Shown: positions 54,531 to 63,597, numbered from the stretch's first letter. The stretch is 64,000 nucleotides of DNA from Embleya scabrispora DSM 41855 (GCF_000372745.1 NZ_KB889676.1:1-64000); one strand, 5' to 3'. Notes: generated from the sequence alone by a model not told the origin. Translations and numbers: made by a program.

Positions 54531-56141
54531 GTGGTACTCCACCCCAAGTCACCCCTACGACGACCACCGTGTCGCGGCGTGCGCCGCCGACTCTCCCTCG
54601 CCCTCGCGCTGGCCGCCGCCACGGTGCTGGCGACGGCCGGCTGCGGCCTGGGCTCGTCCGACTCGGGCGGCTCGACCGGCGAACCCGAGCACGGCGGTTC
54701 GGTGACGATCCTGATGCCCGGTGAGGAGCGTGGACTCGATCCGTTCACCGCGTCCTACTCCAGCGTGGCCGACTCGAACCGGTTGTCCGCCCTGTACGAC
54801 GTCCTGGTCTGGACCGATCCGAGCACGGGCGGGGTACGCCCCAAGCTGGCCGAGTCGTTGGTCTCCGACCAGAGCGCGCGGATCTGGACCCTGACCCTGC
54901 GCCCCGACGTGCGCTTCAGCGACGGGAGTCCGCTGGACGCGGGCACGGTCAAGGCCAACTGGGAGGCGCATCGCGACCCCACGGTGCGATCGCTGGTCGG
55001 CGGTCCGCTGCGCGGCGTGCAGCTGAGCGAGCTCGGCCCGCTCCAGCTGCGCATCGAACTCCCAGCCTCCAACGCCAACTTCGACCACACCATCGCGCGC
55101 AACCTCTCCTTCGTCGCACCCCGACGGCTGGTGGAAACGCCCGAGGGTCGCTTCGAGCTCAAGCACGCGCCGGTCGGCGCTGGCCCGTTCAAGGTGAAGA
55201 ACTGGGAACCGGGCAGGGAACTCCGGCTGGAGCGCAACCCCCTGTACTGGCAGCGGAATCGGCCCTACCTCGACGAGGTGGTCTTCCGGGTGGACAAGGA
55301 CGTCGAGGGCGGCAACAAGGCGATCCACGCCAAGCGGGCCGACCTCACCCTGAGCACGGACCCACAGAGCATCGCGCAGGCCCGCGCGGACGGACTGGTC
55401 GCCGAGGACGCTCGGCTCAACGGCGGATTGATGATCGCCTTCAACGTGCGCAAGGGACCTTTCCAGAATCCGAACGCCCGCCGGGCGACGGCATTGGCGC
55501 TCAGCAGCACCGAGATCAGTCGGCGCTTCTACGGCGGTCGGGGCGAATCGCCGCGCGGCATCTTCGACAGCACGTCCCCGCTCGCGAACGTCAACCTGGC
55601 CGCGCCGGAGAACCGGCCCGAGGAGGCTCGCGCGCTGTTCGCGCAGGTCACCAACAACGGGAAGAAACCGTTCGTCTTCCGCTATCTGGTGCCGGACAGC
55701 GCCAAGATGCGCGCCACCGCCGACTACATCCGGCAGACCCTGGAGGGATATCCGGGCGTGAACGTGATCGTCGAGGTCACCGACATGGCCTCGCTGGTGA
55801 CCCGATTGGCGGGCAACGACTTCGACGCCACCGTCTGTCAGCTGTGGGCCGACGACGTGGAGCCGACGATCTACCAATTCCTGTACAGCAAGGCCGGTTT
55901 GAGCAACATCACCGGCTACGCGAACGACGTCGTGGACACCGCCCTGGAGGACGGTCGGCGATCCACCGACGCCGGCTCGCGGCGCGATGCCTACACCCGG
56001 CTGCAGAACCAGGTCAACCGCGATCTGCCGTTCTGGGTCTACTCGTCGGCGGTGATCGGCGCGGTGCATCGGACCGATCTGGTCGGGATCCAGCTCTACA
56101 ACGACGGCCTGATCCACTTCGACGCCATCGGGCGGCGCTGA
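54531..56141 (+). CDS. SBP_bac_5-family lipoprotein, substrate-binding protein 3 of 5
   Basis: A 536-residue paralogue. The basic N-terminus (RRPPCRGVRRRLSL) and lipobox LATAGC (Cys38) mark a lipoprotein. Conserved landmarks are GLDPFTASYSS, RLSALYDVLVWTDP, RFSDGSPLDAGTVKANWE, VGAGPF, NPLYWQ, LNGGLMIAFN and PFWVYSSA; the usual YQE is changed to YSS. GTG 54531 follows AGGTAGGTAGG. It is transcribed after terminator 54335, so probably has its own promoter. Confidence 0.9.
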   Translation: MVLHPKSPLRRPPCRGVRRRLSLALALAAATVLATAGCGLGSSDSGGSTGEPEHGGSVTILMPGEERGLDPFTASYSSVADSNRLSALYDVLVWTDPSTGGVRPKLAESLVSDQSARIWTLTLRPDVRFSDGSPLDAGTVKANWEAHRDPTVRSLVGGPLRGVQLSELGPLQLRIELPASNANFDHTIARNLSFVAPRRLVETPEGRFELKHAPVGAGPFKVKNWEPGRELRLERNPLYWQRNRPYLDEVVFRVDKDVEGGNKAIHAKRADLTLSTDPQSIAQARADGLVAEDARLNGGLMIAFNVRKGPFQNPNARRATALALSSTEISRRFYGGRGESPRGIFDSTSPLANVNLAAPENRPEEARALFAQVTNNGKKPFVFRYLVPDSAKMRATADYIRQTLEGYPGVNVIVEVTDMASLVTRLAGNDFDATVCQLWADDVEPTIYQFLYSKAGLSNITGYANDVVDTALEDGRRSTDAGSRRDAYTRLQNQVNRDLPFWVYSSAVIGAVHRTDLVGIQLYNDGLIHFDAIGRR

Positions 56142-56235
56142 TGAGCGGCTGACCCCACAAACCCGGCCGGGTGGCGTGCGCGGCGTCGAGATCGTTGTGC
56201 CGCGAACGCCGCCCGGTCGTGCACCACCGCACCAC

Positions 56236-56265
56236 CACACCCGGTCCGAACGGGGACCGGGTGTG
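56236..56265. terminator. Hairpin between binding proteins 3 and 4
   Basis: CACACCCGGTCC (56236-56247) and GGACCGGGTGTG (56254-56265) form a perfect 12-bp stem, ending 23 bp before the next start codon. It is either the end of gene 3 or part of the leader of gene 4. CACCACCGCACCACC lies just before it. Confidence 0.6.
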
Positions 56266-56288
56266 CCTTGTGACAACGGAGGAGTCAC

Positions 56289-57875
56289 ATGAGCAAGCAC
56301 CTCGGCAACAACGCACGAAAGCGCGCGGCGGCCATCGCCGGCGTATCGGCTCTGGCGCTGATCCTCGCCGCGTGTGGCGGCGGGGACGACGCCGCCGGCG
56401 GCAAGGCCGACCCGAACGCGTCGGCGGGCGCCAAGAAGGGCGGCAACCTGACCCTTCTGACGGTGTCCGACGCCCGCAGCATGACGCCGTTCAACGCGTC
56501 GTACGCGGCGGTCACCGACCTCAACCGCATGCTCGCGGTCTACGACGCGTTGTTCTACGTGGACAACACGCAGAACAAGGTCCTGCCGCAGATCGGCGAG
56601 AGTCTCAAGAGTGACGACGGCGGCAAGGTCTGGACGCTCAAGGTCAAGCCGAACGTCAAGTTCAGCGACGGCACCGCGCTGGACGCCGCCGCGGTCAAGT
56701 TCAACTGGGAGATGCACGCCAAGCCGGAGGTGCTCAGCCAGCACCGCCCGGCCGCGAGCGGCCTCGGCCTGGAGGTGGTCGACCCGCTGACGCTGAAGAT
56801 CACCCTGCCGATGCTGAACGCGAACTTCGACCGCACGGTGGCCACGGAGCTGTCCTATATCGAGTCGCCCAAGCAGTACGCGATCGACCCGAAGGGTGAA
56901 AAGCCGGTCGGCGCGGGCCCGTTCGTGCTCAAGACCTGGACCCGGGACAGCCAGATGGTGTTCGAGAAGAACCCGAACTACTGGCAGGGCGCGGACAAGC
57001 CGTACCTGGACACACTGACCATCAAGGTGGTCAACGACGTCAAGCAGCAGGTCGACACGATCAAGGCCGGCGGCGCCGACATCACCTTCACGATCGACCC
57101 GCAGAAGACCAAGGCCGCGCAGGAAGGGGGCCTGGGCGTCACCCCGTTCACCCTCGACGGCGGCCAGATGATCGTCTTCAACACCTCGACGGCGCCGTTC
57201 GACGACCCGCGCGCCCGGCGTGCGGTGGCGCTCGCGCTCGACCCGGCCGACCTGAACCAGAAGATGTACGCGGGCACGGCGACCCCGGCCAAGAGCATCT
57301 TCCACAGCGGCAAGACCTTCACCGACCCCACCGCCGTGCAGCCGAGCCCGAACAAGGTCGAGGCGCAGAAGCTGTTCGACGAACTCGCAGCCGAGGGCAA
57401 GCCGGTCAAGTTCAACTACCTGGTCCCGGAGAACCCGACCTCCAACGCGACCTCCGAGTACACCATGACCGCGCTCAACGCGTTCAAGAACGTCGAGGTC
57501 AAGCTCGACAAGGCCGAGGTCGCCAGCTACTACCTGCGACTGACGGTGCAGAAGAACTTCACCGCCGCGCTGTACCAGATCTGGTCCAGCGACCCGGAAC
57601 CGGTGCTGTTCAACAGCCTGTTCTCGCAGACCCCGTTGAACTTCACCGGCTACAAGAGCCAGGAGGCGGACGCGGCGCTGATCAAGGGCCGCTCCACCAC
57701 CGACGAGGCGGCGCGCAAGGCCGCGTACGCGGACCTGCAGAAGGCGCTCGTCAAGGATCTGCCGATGCTCGCCTACCAGGAGGCGGTCACCAACATCATC
57801 TCCGGCCCGCGGGCCGTGGGTGTGGTCGGCGTCCAGGACGGCGGCATGTTGATGGACCGGGTCGGCCTGAAGTAG
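56289..57875 (+). CDS. SBP_bac_5-family lipoprotein, substrate-binding protein 4 of 5
   Basis: A 528-residue paralogue with a lipobox at LAAC (Cys29). Landmarks are SMTPFNASYAA (the Asp of LDPF is Thr), RMLAVYDALFYVD, KFSDGTALDAAAVKFNWE, VGAGPF, NPNYWQ, LDGGQMIVFN and PMLAYQEA. It groups by sequence with protein 5 (both have FYVD/FYID and the long KQQ(V/Y) segment). ATG 56289 follows GGAGGAG, the clearest ribosome site of the five. A leader hairpin lies just upstream. Confidence 0.9.
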   Translation: MSKHLGNNARKRAAAIAGVSALALILAACGGGDDAAGGKADPNASAGAKKGGNLTLLTVSDARSMTPFNASYAAVTDLNRMLAVYDALFYVDNTQNKVLPQIGESLKSDDGGKVWTLKVKPNVKFSDGTALDAAAVKFNWEMHAKPEVLSQHRPAASGLGLEVVDPLTLKITLPMLNANFDRTVATELSYIESPKQYAIDPKGEKPVGAGPFVLKTWTRDSQMVFEKNPNYWQGADKPYLDTLTIKVVNDVKQQVDTIKAGGADITFTIDPQKTKAAQEGGLGVTPFTLDGGQMIVFNTSTAPFDDPRARRAVALALDPADLNQKMYAGTATPAKSIFHSGKTFTDPTAVQPSPNKVEAQKLFDELAAEGKPVKFNYLVPENPTSNATSEYTMTALNAFKNVEVKLDKAEVASYYLRLTVQKNFTAALYQIWSSDPEPVLFNSLFSQTPLNFTGYKSQEADAALIKGRSTTDEAARKAAYADLQKALVKDLPMLAYQEAVTNIISGPRAVGVVGVQDGGMLMDRVGLK

Positions 57876-58175
57876 TCCGGCACCGGGTCCGGATCATCCC
57901 CGGCTGATCCGACGCACCGTCACCATCCGTGTTCGGGAGGCTCGTTCGCCAGGTGCGGACGGGCTTCCCGGCCGGCCCGCGACCGCCGGGGGCGCGGGCA
58001 TCCGACACGATTCGACGACTGTCTGTAACGATGTAACAGATCGGCTTACAGTACGTGCAAGTTGCGCCGAGTGGTCCTACGGTGTGCCGCACGCAGTACC
58101 GATTCGCTGTTCCCGCTCCACGCTCATGGCTCCCGGCACCAGTTGTGTTGTTCCCCGGCGGAGGTGGCAAGAACG
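57876..58175 (+). promoter_or_regulatory. Leader of binding protein 5 with a CTGTAA inverted repeat
   Basis: CTGTAACGATGTAACAG (58023-58039) holds TGTAAC twice and, with TTACAG (58046-58051), forms an inverted repeat around a 17-bp centre, unlike any other gap in this cluster. A weaker hairpin (CGGGAGGC..GCTTCCCG) lies near 57930. A partial TGAC-type half-site pair (CGACGCACCGTCA) is at 57910. Confidence 0.35.
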
Positions 58176-59768
58176 TTGTCTGCACGACGCACGACCGCAC
58201 GTCGCACGACCCTCGTTTCGATGATGGTGGTTCTCGGCATCACCGCCACCGCGTGTGGCGGTTCGGACGACTCCGGATCCACGGGCGGCGGCAAACAGTC
58301 GACCGTCCAGGGCGAGGCCAAGGCCGGCGGCAGCATGACCATGCTGGCCGTACAGGACTCCGCCTCGCTCGACCCGTTCAAGGCCGCGTCCGTCGCGGTG
58401 GCCGACGAGCCGCGTCTGGCCGCCCTGTACGACCCGCTGTTCTACATCGACGCCGCGGACAACTCGGTCAAGGCCCACCTCGGTGAGAGCCTGGCCACCG
58501 CGGACAACGGCAAGACCTGGCAGCTCAAGCTCCGTCCTGGGGTCAAGTTCTCCGACGGCACGCCGCTCGACGCACAAGCGGTCAAGTTCAACTGGGACAT
58601 GCACGCCAAGGCGGAGACCCAGTCCCAGCATCGCCAGATAGCCGCCGGACTGACCAGCAAGGTGGTCGACCCGACCACCCTGGAGGTCACCCCGCTGGGC
58701 ATGCCGAACGCCCAACTGGACCGCGCGATCGCCATCGACCTGACCTACATCGCCTCGCCCGCCTCGCTGGCCAAGGGTCCGGACGAGTACCGCAACAAGC
58801 CGGTGGGCGCGGGACCGTTCAAGCTGGAGAGCTGGACGCGCGGCAGCCAACAGGTCTACGTCAAGAACGAGAACTACTGGCAGAAGGACAAGGGCCTGCC
58901 CAAGCTGGACAAGCTGACGATCAAGAACGTGCCGGACGTCAAGCAGCAGTACAACACCGTCAACAGCGGTGGCGCGGACGTCTTCCTGAGCTCCGACAAC
59001 GCCACCATCTCGCAGGCGGAAAAGGCGATCGGCGTCGTCCAGCGTTCGGTCGACGGCGGCCAGATGATCCAGTTCAACATGACCAAGCCGCCGTTCGACG
59101 ACCTGCGGGCGCGCCAGGCGATCACCCTCGCCCTCGACCCGGCCGGCATCCCCAAGACGCTGTCCAACGGCTACGTGCCCGCGAAGGGCTACTTCGCCCA
59201 GAAGTCGCCGTTCTTCGACCCGGCGAACGTGCAGGCGAACCCCGACAAGGCCAAGGCCAAGCAGCTCTTCGACGACTTGGAGCGCGAGGGCAAGAAGGTC
59301 GAGTTCACCTACCTCCTGCCGCAGAACCCGTCCTCGGTCAAGGTCGCCGAGTGGATGCAGACCCAGCTGGCCGAGTACAAGAACGTCTCGATGAAGCTGG
59401 AGCCGCTGGAGATCGGCGCGTACATCGAGAAGTACGCACTGCGCAAGGACTTCCAGGCGATGCTCTTCCAGCAGTGGCTGGTCGACCCCGAACCGCTGGC
59501 CTTCAACAACTGGTTCTCCAAGAGCCCGACCAACTTCGTCGGCTGGAACAACCCGGCCGTGGACGGCGCGCTGGTGGCCGGCCGCAGCTCGACCGACCCG
59601 GCGGCCCGCAAGGCGGCCTATTCGGACCTGATGAAGGCGATGGTCGCCGATCTGCCGCTGTGGACGTACGCCGAGTCCTCGATCGGGGTGCTGTTCAACA
59701 AGAAGGTCACCGGCGTCGTGCAGTACAACACCGGCGTCTTCTTCATGGACCGGATCGGGCTGAAGTAG
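58176..59768 (+). CDS. SBP_bac_5-family lipoprotein, substrate-binding protein 5 of 5
   Basis: A 530-residue paralogue with SARRTTARRTT at the N-terminus, a hydrophobic segment and lipobox TATAC (Cys27). Landmarks are SLDPFKAASVA, RLAALYDPLFYID, KFSDGTPLDAQAVKFNWD, VGAGPF, NENYWQ, VDGGQMIQFN and PLWTYAES. The start is uncertain: TTG 58176 has GGAGG (58159-58163) ahead; GTG 58164 is in frame too. The N-terminal codons are an almost exact 15-bp tandem repeat. A terminator follows, so the cluster ends here. Confidence 0.88.
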   Translation: MSARRTTARRTTLVSMMVVLGITATACGGSDDSGSTGGGKQSTVQGEAKAGGSMTMLAVQDSASLDPFKAASVAVADEPRLAALYDPLFYIDAADNSVKAHLGESLATADNGKTWQLKLRPGVKFSDGTPLDAQAVKFNWDMHAKAETQSQHRQIAAGLTSKVVDPTTLEVTPLGMPNAQLDRAIAIDLTYIASPASLAKGPDEYRNKPVGAGPFKLESWTRGSQQVYVKNENYWQKDKGLPKLDKLTIKNVPDVKQQYNTVNSGGADVFLSSDNATISQAEKAIGVVQRSVDGGQMIQFNMTKPPFDDLRARQAITLALDPAGIPKTLSNGYVPAKGYFAQKSPFFDPANVQANPDKAKAKQLFDDLEREGKKVEFTYLLPQNPSSVKVAEWMQTQLAEYKNVSMKLEPLEIGAYIEKYALRKDFQAMLFQQWLVDPEPLAFNNWFSKSPTNFVGWNNPAVDGALVAGRSSTDPAARKAAYSDLMKAMVADLPLWTYAESSIGVLFNKKVTGVVQYNTGVFFMDRIGLK

Positions 59769-59785
59769 CCCGCCGCCGGCGCCGT

Positions 59786-59820
59786 TCGGCCCCCGCCCGT
59801 CACGCGCGGGCGGGGGCCGA
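59786..59820. terminator. Bidirectional terminator between binding protein 5 and nsdA
   Basis: TCGGCCCCCGCCCG (59786-59799) and CGGGCGGGGGCCGA (59807-59820) form a perfect 14-bp stem with a 7-nt loop between convergent genes. Confidence 0.85.
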
Positions 59821-59826
59821 CGCGCG

Positions 59827-61341
59827 TCACGCGGTCGGGAACGGCGCCTCGGGCAGCTCGCGGGCCACCCGGGCGGCCAGTTCGCCCACCGCCGGATCGT
59901 CCGGGAAACGCCCGGCCAGCGCCTCGACGGTGCGCCGCAGTCGCACGATCAGCCGCTCCGAGCGCACCCGGAAGGCGATCTCCAGGGCCGCCGTGGCCTG
60001 CTCGACCGCGCCGGCCGGGTCGTGCTCGATCAGGAACACCGTGGCCAGCCCCACGTGCGCGAGCGCGAGACTGCGCACGAACTCGCCGGTGCCCAGCAAC
60101 AGCCGTACGCTCTCGCTCAGCCGCTCCTTCGCCGGCGTCACGAACGCCGGTCGGGTATAGGCGAGATCGCGATAGGCGTGGCCGCTCTCGGCGAGTAGTT
60201 CGGCCCGGTTGAAGTAGCGGATCCAATCCGGCTCGGCCTGCGGCCGGCTGTCCGCCAACGCCTGTTCGGCCAGTCCCAGTGCGCGTCGACATCGATGCGC
60301 GTCACCCAGCGCGCCGTACGCGCGTCCCTCCAGCGCGTACAACATCGCCTGGAGCCCGGCCCCGCCGGTGTCCCGGCTGCCGTACTGGGCCAGGTGGATC
60401 AACTCCAGTGCGTCCTCGGCCAACTCGTAGTGGATCATCTGCCGGGACATCACCCCGAGCACGTTGGCCCCGAACGGCGCGTCGTCGCACTCCTTCGCCG
60501 CGTGCAGGGCGAGCACCATGTACTTCTGCGCCCCCGGCTGCAGGCCGGTGTCGTAGGACATCCACCCGGCGAGCAGCGCGAGTTCGGCGGTCAGCCCGAG
60601 CAGCCGGGCCCGCACGGCGGGTGCGTGCGTCTCGCGCAACAGGTCGGTGAGCGCGTTGAGTTGACCGATCACCGCCTTGCGTCGCAGCCCACCGCCGCCC
60701 TGCATGTCCCAACGCCGGAACAGCCGGACCGACTCGTGCAGATGCCCGGTCGCGGACGCCGGCAGCCGCGACCGGCGCACGTCGGAGCCGATGCCGATAT
60801 CCATGCCCGTGCCGGTGCCGGGCGCGATCAACCCAGCCGGCGTCGCGGGCAGCGGCGACGCCCAGCGCTGGAGCGGCTCGACCAGGTCGCGACCGGCCGC
60901 CAGACGCAGCGATGGGCCGACGAACTCCTGTCGGCCGAGCAGCAGATCGCCGCGGGTGTACTCGCCGAGGATCTCGACCACCGTCTCGAAGGTCCAGGGC
61001 AGGTCCACGCCGAAGTCGCCGTGCGGCTCGTCCGGCTCACGCAGGCCCAGTTCGTCGATGCTGACCACGCGACCGAACCGTCGGGTGAACAACTCGGCCA
61101 GGATTCGCGGTATCGGCTCGCGCGGCTGCTCGCCGTCCAGCCAGCGGCGTACCCGGGAGGTGTCGGTGCTGACGTGCGGGGCGGACATCGCCCGCGCGTG
61201 CCGGTTCACCTGACGGGCCAACTCGCCCTTGGACCATCCACTGCGGGCGAACCACGCGGAGAGCCGGTCATTGGGCTGCCGCCCGCCGTCCGGCTCGTGA
61301 TCGTCCGCGGACCCGCCGTCCCGCGCTCGCGTCGTAGCCAC
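59827..61341 (-). CDS. nsdA: NsdA-like negative regulator of sporulation and antibiotic production (helix-turn-helix plus TPR)
   Basis: A 504-residue protein. The N-terminal part (DRLSAWFARSGWSKGELARQVNRHARAMS, RVRRWLDGEQPR) is an XRE-like DNA-binding region and the remainder is an alpha-helical TPR-type repeat domain (LALHAAKECDDAP, LAQYGSRDTGGAGLQAMLYALEGRA). In S. coelicolor NsdA (SCO5582) represses sporulation and antibiotics. The name rests on overall resemblance and on context: primase-like gene and ftsY follow as in S. coelicolor, where amtB-glnK-glnD lie on the other side. The start ATG at 61341 is the only good choice. Confidence 0.8.
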   Translation of the reverse strand: MATTRARDGGSADDHEPDGGRQPNDRLSAWFARSGWSKGELARQVNRHARAMSAPHVSTDTSRVRRWLDGEQPREPIPRILAELFTRRFGRVVSIDELGLREPDEPHGDFGVDLPWTFETVVEILGEYTRGDLLLGRQEFVGPSLRLAAGRDLVEPLQRWASPLPATPAGLIAPGTGTGMDIGIGSDVRRSRLPASATGHLHESVRLFRRWDMQGGGGLRRKAVIGQLNALTDLLRETHAPAVRARLLGLTAELALLAGWMSYDTGLQPGAQKYMVLALHAAKECDDAPFGANVLGVMSRQMIHYELAEDALELIHLAQYGSRDTGGAGLQAMLYALEGRAYGALGDAHRCRRALGLAEQALADSRPQAEPDWIRYFNRAELLAESGHAYRDLAYTRPAFVTPAKERLSESVRLLLGTGEFVRSLALAHVGLATVFLIEHDPAGAVEQATAALEIAFRVRSERLIVRLRRTVEALAGRFPDDPAVGELAARVARELPEAPFPTA

Positions 61342-61649
61342 CGCATCGCCCCCATGCCCTCAGCGGTCCGGCCGGTCAGGCGTCGGGCCCCGATGGGAAC
61401 CGTACGCGCAGGCCCGTTCGCCGAACGTATTCCGACTCGCCCGCAGGCGTCGGTCGATGCGGCAAACGCCAGGCTTCGCCACCCCACGCGCCCGGGACGC
61501 GCCACGGGGGAGGCCGCGTTTGACTGATCGGCGACACAGTGCCGACGACGGCTGCCGGTCCCGTTCATATCGCGCGAACCACACAGCCGTCGATATTACT
61601 CACTGCGGTCACAGCGTAACCAAACGTGATGAGCACCGTTGGGGAGGAC
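61342..61649. other. Divergent region between nsdA and the primase-polymerase-like gene
   Basis: A 308-bp interval that must hold two promoters. An isolated TTGACT occurs near 61520, but no matching -10 is evident. I see no further structure. Confidence 0.4.
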
Positions 61650-62321
61650 ATGGACATCATGCTCGGATCGCGCCGGCGTACGCGGGCCGCACTGTGGCAG
61701 GCGGTGGCCGAGTTCGCGGAGGAACGCGGCTGGCCGGTGGCCCAGGGCGCGCACCTGGTACGCGACGGACGCGGCACCCACTGCTCGTGCGGCCGTGTCA
61801 CGTGTGCCGCGCCGGGCATGCACCCGGCGGACCCGCGCTGGTCGGAGCGGGCCACCGCGTCGCCGGCCGCGGTGCGTTACCTGTGGTCGCAATGGCCGGA
61901 CAGCACGATCGTGGTGCCCACCGGTCGGGTCTTCGACGCGATCAGCGTGCCGCGCCAGGCGGGCACCCGGGCTCTCGTCCGGTTGGAGCGGATGGGCACC
62001 CCGCTGGGCCCGGTCCTGGCCACGCCGACCGGGCGGGTCGTGTTCCTGGTCGCGCCCGGCGCGGCGGCCGAACTGCCCCATCTGCTCTACCAGATGGGTT
62101 GGGACGACGCCGAGTTGGACCTGCGCTGCCACGGCGAGGGCGACTACGTGTTCGGGCCACCGTCGCCGATGGGCCTGCTCGGCCCGGTGGAGTGGATCCG
62201 CCCGCCCGAGAGCGGCGACGCCGCGCTCCCGGAGGCCCGCCTGCTCCTGGGCACCCTGGCCTACGCGTGCCATCGCAGGGGCGCCTCCTCGACCGGCCGA
62301 GGACTGTGGCTGGCCTCCTGA
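61650..62321 (+). CDS. Bifunctional primase/polymerase N-terminal domain protein (SCO5581-like)
   Basis: A protein of about 223 residues with features of the Prim-Pol N-terminal domain: AVAEFAEERGWPVAQGAHLVRD, CSCGRVTCAAPGMHPADP, YLWSQWPDSTIVVPTGRVFDAIS and AELDLRCHGEGDYVFGPP. These domains are usually fused to helicases; here it stands alone. The start is uncertain: GGGGAGG (61641-61647) fits ATG 61659 better, ATG 61650 is used, and GTG 61626 is also in frame. It is found beside nsdA and ftsY in Streptomyces. Confidence 0.8.
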   Translation: MDIMLGSRRRTRAALWQAVAEFAEERGWPVAQGAHLVRDGRGTHCSCGRVTCAAPGMHPADPRWSERATASPAAVRYLWSQWPDSTIVVPTGRVFDAISVPRQAGTRALVRLERMGTPLGPVLATPTGRVVFLVAPGAAAELPHLLYQMGWDDAELDLRCHGEGDYVFGPPSPMGLLGPVEWIRPPESGDAALPEARLLLGTLAYACHRRGASSTGRGLWLAS

Positions 62322-62346
62322 GCCGGGCGCGGCCGGCACGCTGAAA

Positions 62347-62381
62347 AACGCCGGACGGGCCGTGTCGGCCCGTCCGGCGTT
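62347..62381. terminator. Bidirectional terminator between the Prim-Pol-like gene and ftsY
   Basis: AACGCCGGACGGGCC (62347-62361) and GGCCCGTCCGGCGTT (62367-62381) form a perfect 15-bp stem with loop GTGTC. Flanking A on the left and T on the right serve both directions. Confidence 0.88.
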
Positions 62382-62412
62382 CGAGAGCGACCCTTCGGTC
62401 CCCGATCAGTCC

Positions 62413-63597
62413 TCAGTCCCCGATCAGCGCGTCCACGAACGCGGACGGCTCGAACGGCGCCAGGTCGTCCGGCCCCTCGCCGAGGCCGATCAGCTTGACC
62501 GGCACACCCAGCTCGCGCTGTACCGAGACCACGATGCCGCCCTTGGCGGTGCCGTCGAGCTTGGTCAGCACGATGCCGGTGATGTCCACCACCTCGGCGA
62601 ACACCCGGGCCTGGACCAGGCCGTTCTGACCGGTGGTGGCGTCGAGCACGAGCAGTACCTCGTCCACCGGGCCGTGCTTCTCCACCACCCGCTTGACCTT
62701 GCCCAGCTCGTCCATCAGGCCGGTCTTGGTGTGCAGCCGGCCGGCGGTGTCCACGAGCACCGTGTCCACGCCCTCGGCGATGCCCTCCTTGACCGCGTCG
62801 AACGCGACGCTGGCCGGGTCGCCCGCCTCCGGCCCGCGCACCGTGTGGGCGCCGACCCGCTCGCCCCACGTCTGCAACTGGTCGGCGGCGGCGGCGCGGA
62901 AGGTGTCCGCGGCGCCCAGCACCACACTGCGGCCGTCGGCGACGAGCACCCGGGCGAGCTTGCCGGTCGTGGTGGTCTTGCCGGTGCCGTTGACGCCGAC
63001 CACGAGCACCACGGCCGGTCGGTCGCCGTTCTCTCCGCCGGTGTGCCGGGCGGTCTTGAGGGTGCGGTCCAGGTCGGGGCCGATCAGGGTGAGCAGTTCT
63101 TCGTGCAGCAGCGCCCGCAGTTCGGCGGGAGTACGGGTGCCCAGCACCTTGACCCGGGTCCGGAGGCGGTCGACCAGCTCCTGCGTGGACGCGACGCCGA
63201 CATCGGCGGTCAGCAGGGTGTCCTCGATCTCCTCCCAGGTGTCCTCGTCCAGGTGCTCACGCGCGAGCAGCGCCAACAGGCCCTTGCCGAACGTGGTCTG
63301 CGACCGGGCCAGCCGGGCACGCAGCCGGACCAACCGCCCGGCCGTGGGCTCGGGGACCTCCAGCGGGACGAGTTCCGGCTCGGCCGGCACGACGACCGAC
63401 GTTTCCGGCAGATCGACCGTGTCGATGGTGCGCCGGGGCGCTTCGACGGGCGGGGCGGCCTCGTCGCCGACACCCGGCTCGACCGGTGTGCGCGGCGGCG
63501 CCGGCGGCACGCCCTTGCGGCGCGAGCCGACCACGAACCAGCCGGCGGCGCCGAGGGCGACGAGGGCAATGACGACGATCAGGATCACAGTCTCCAT
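62413..63597 (-). CDS. ftsY: Signal recognition particle receptor FtsY
   Basis: FtsY docks SRP-ribosome complexes at the membrane. The 394-residue protein starts with a membrane helix (VILIVVIALVALGAAGWFVV), then a Pro/acidic linker, the NG domain with GVNGTGKTTTTGKLA, DTFRAAAADQL, DTAGRLHTK and TKLDGTAKGG. ATG 63597 is used. The N-terminal helix is typical of actinobacterial FtsY. It lies opposite to a flavin oxidoreductase gene. Confidence 0.97.
   Translation of the reverse strand: METVILIVVIALVALGAAGWFVVGSRRKGVPPAPPRTPVEPGVGDEAAPPVEAPRRTIDTVDLPETSVVVPAEPELVPLEVPEPTAGRLVRLRARLARSQTTFGKGLLALLAREHLDEDTWEEIEDTLLTADVGVASTQELVDRLRTRVKVLGTRTPAELRALLHEELLTLIGPDLDRTLKTARHTGGENGDRPAVVLVVGVNGTGKTTTTGKLARVLVADGRSVVLGAADTFRAAAADQLQTWGERVGAHTVRGPEAGDPASVAFDAVKEGIAEGVDTVLVDTAGRLHTKTGLMDELGKVKRVVEKHGPVDEVLLVLDATTGQNGLVQARVFAEVVDITGIVLTKLDGTAKGGIVVSVQRELGVPVKLIGLGEGPDDLAPFEPSAFVDALIGD

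Noticed and set aside
46040-59826. Mobile element carrying the dpp genes
   Set aside because: No transposase, integrase, flanking direct repeat or tRNA attachment site was found and base composition matches the neighbours.
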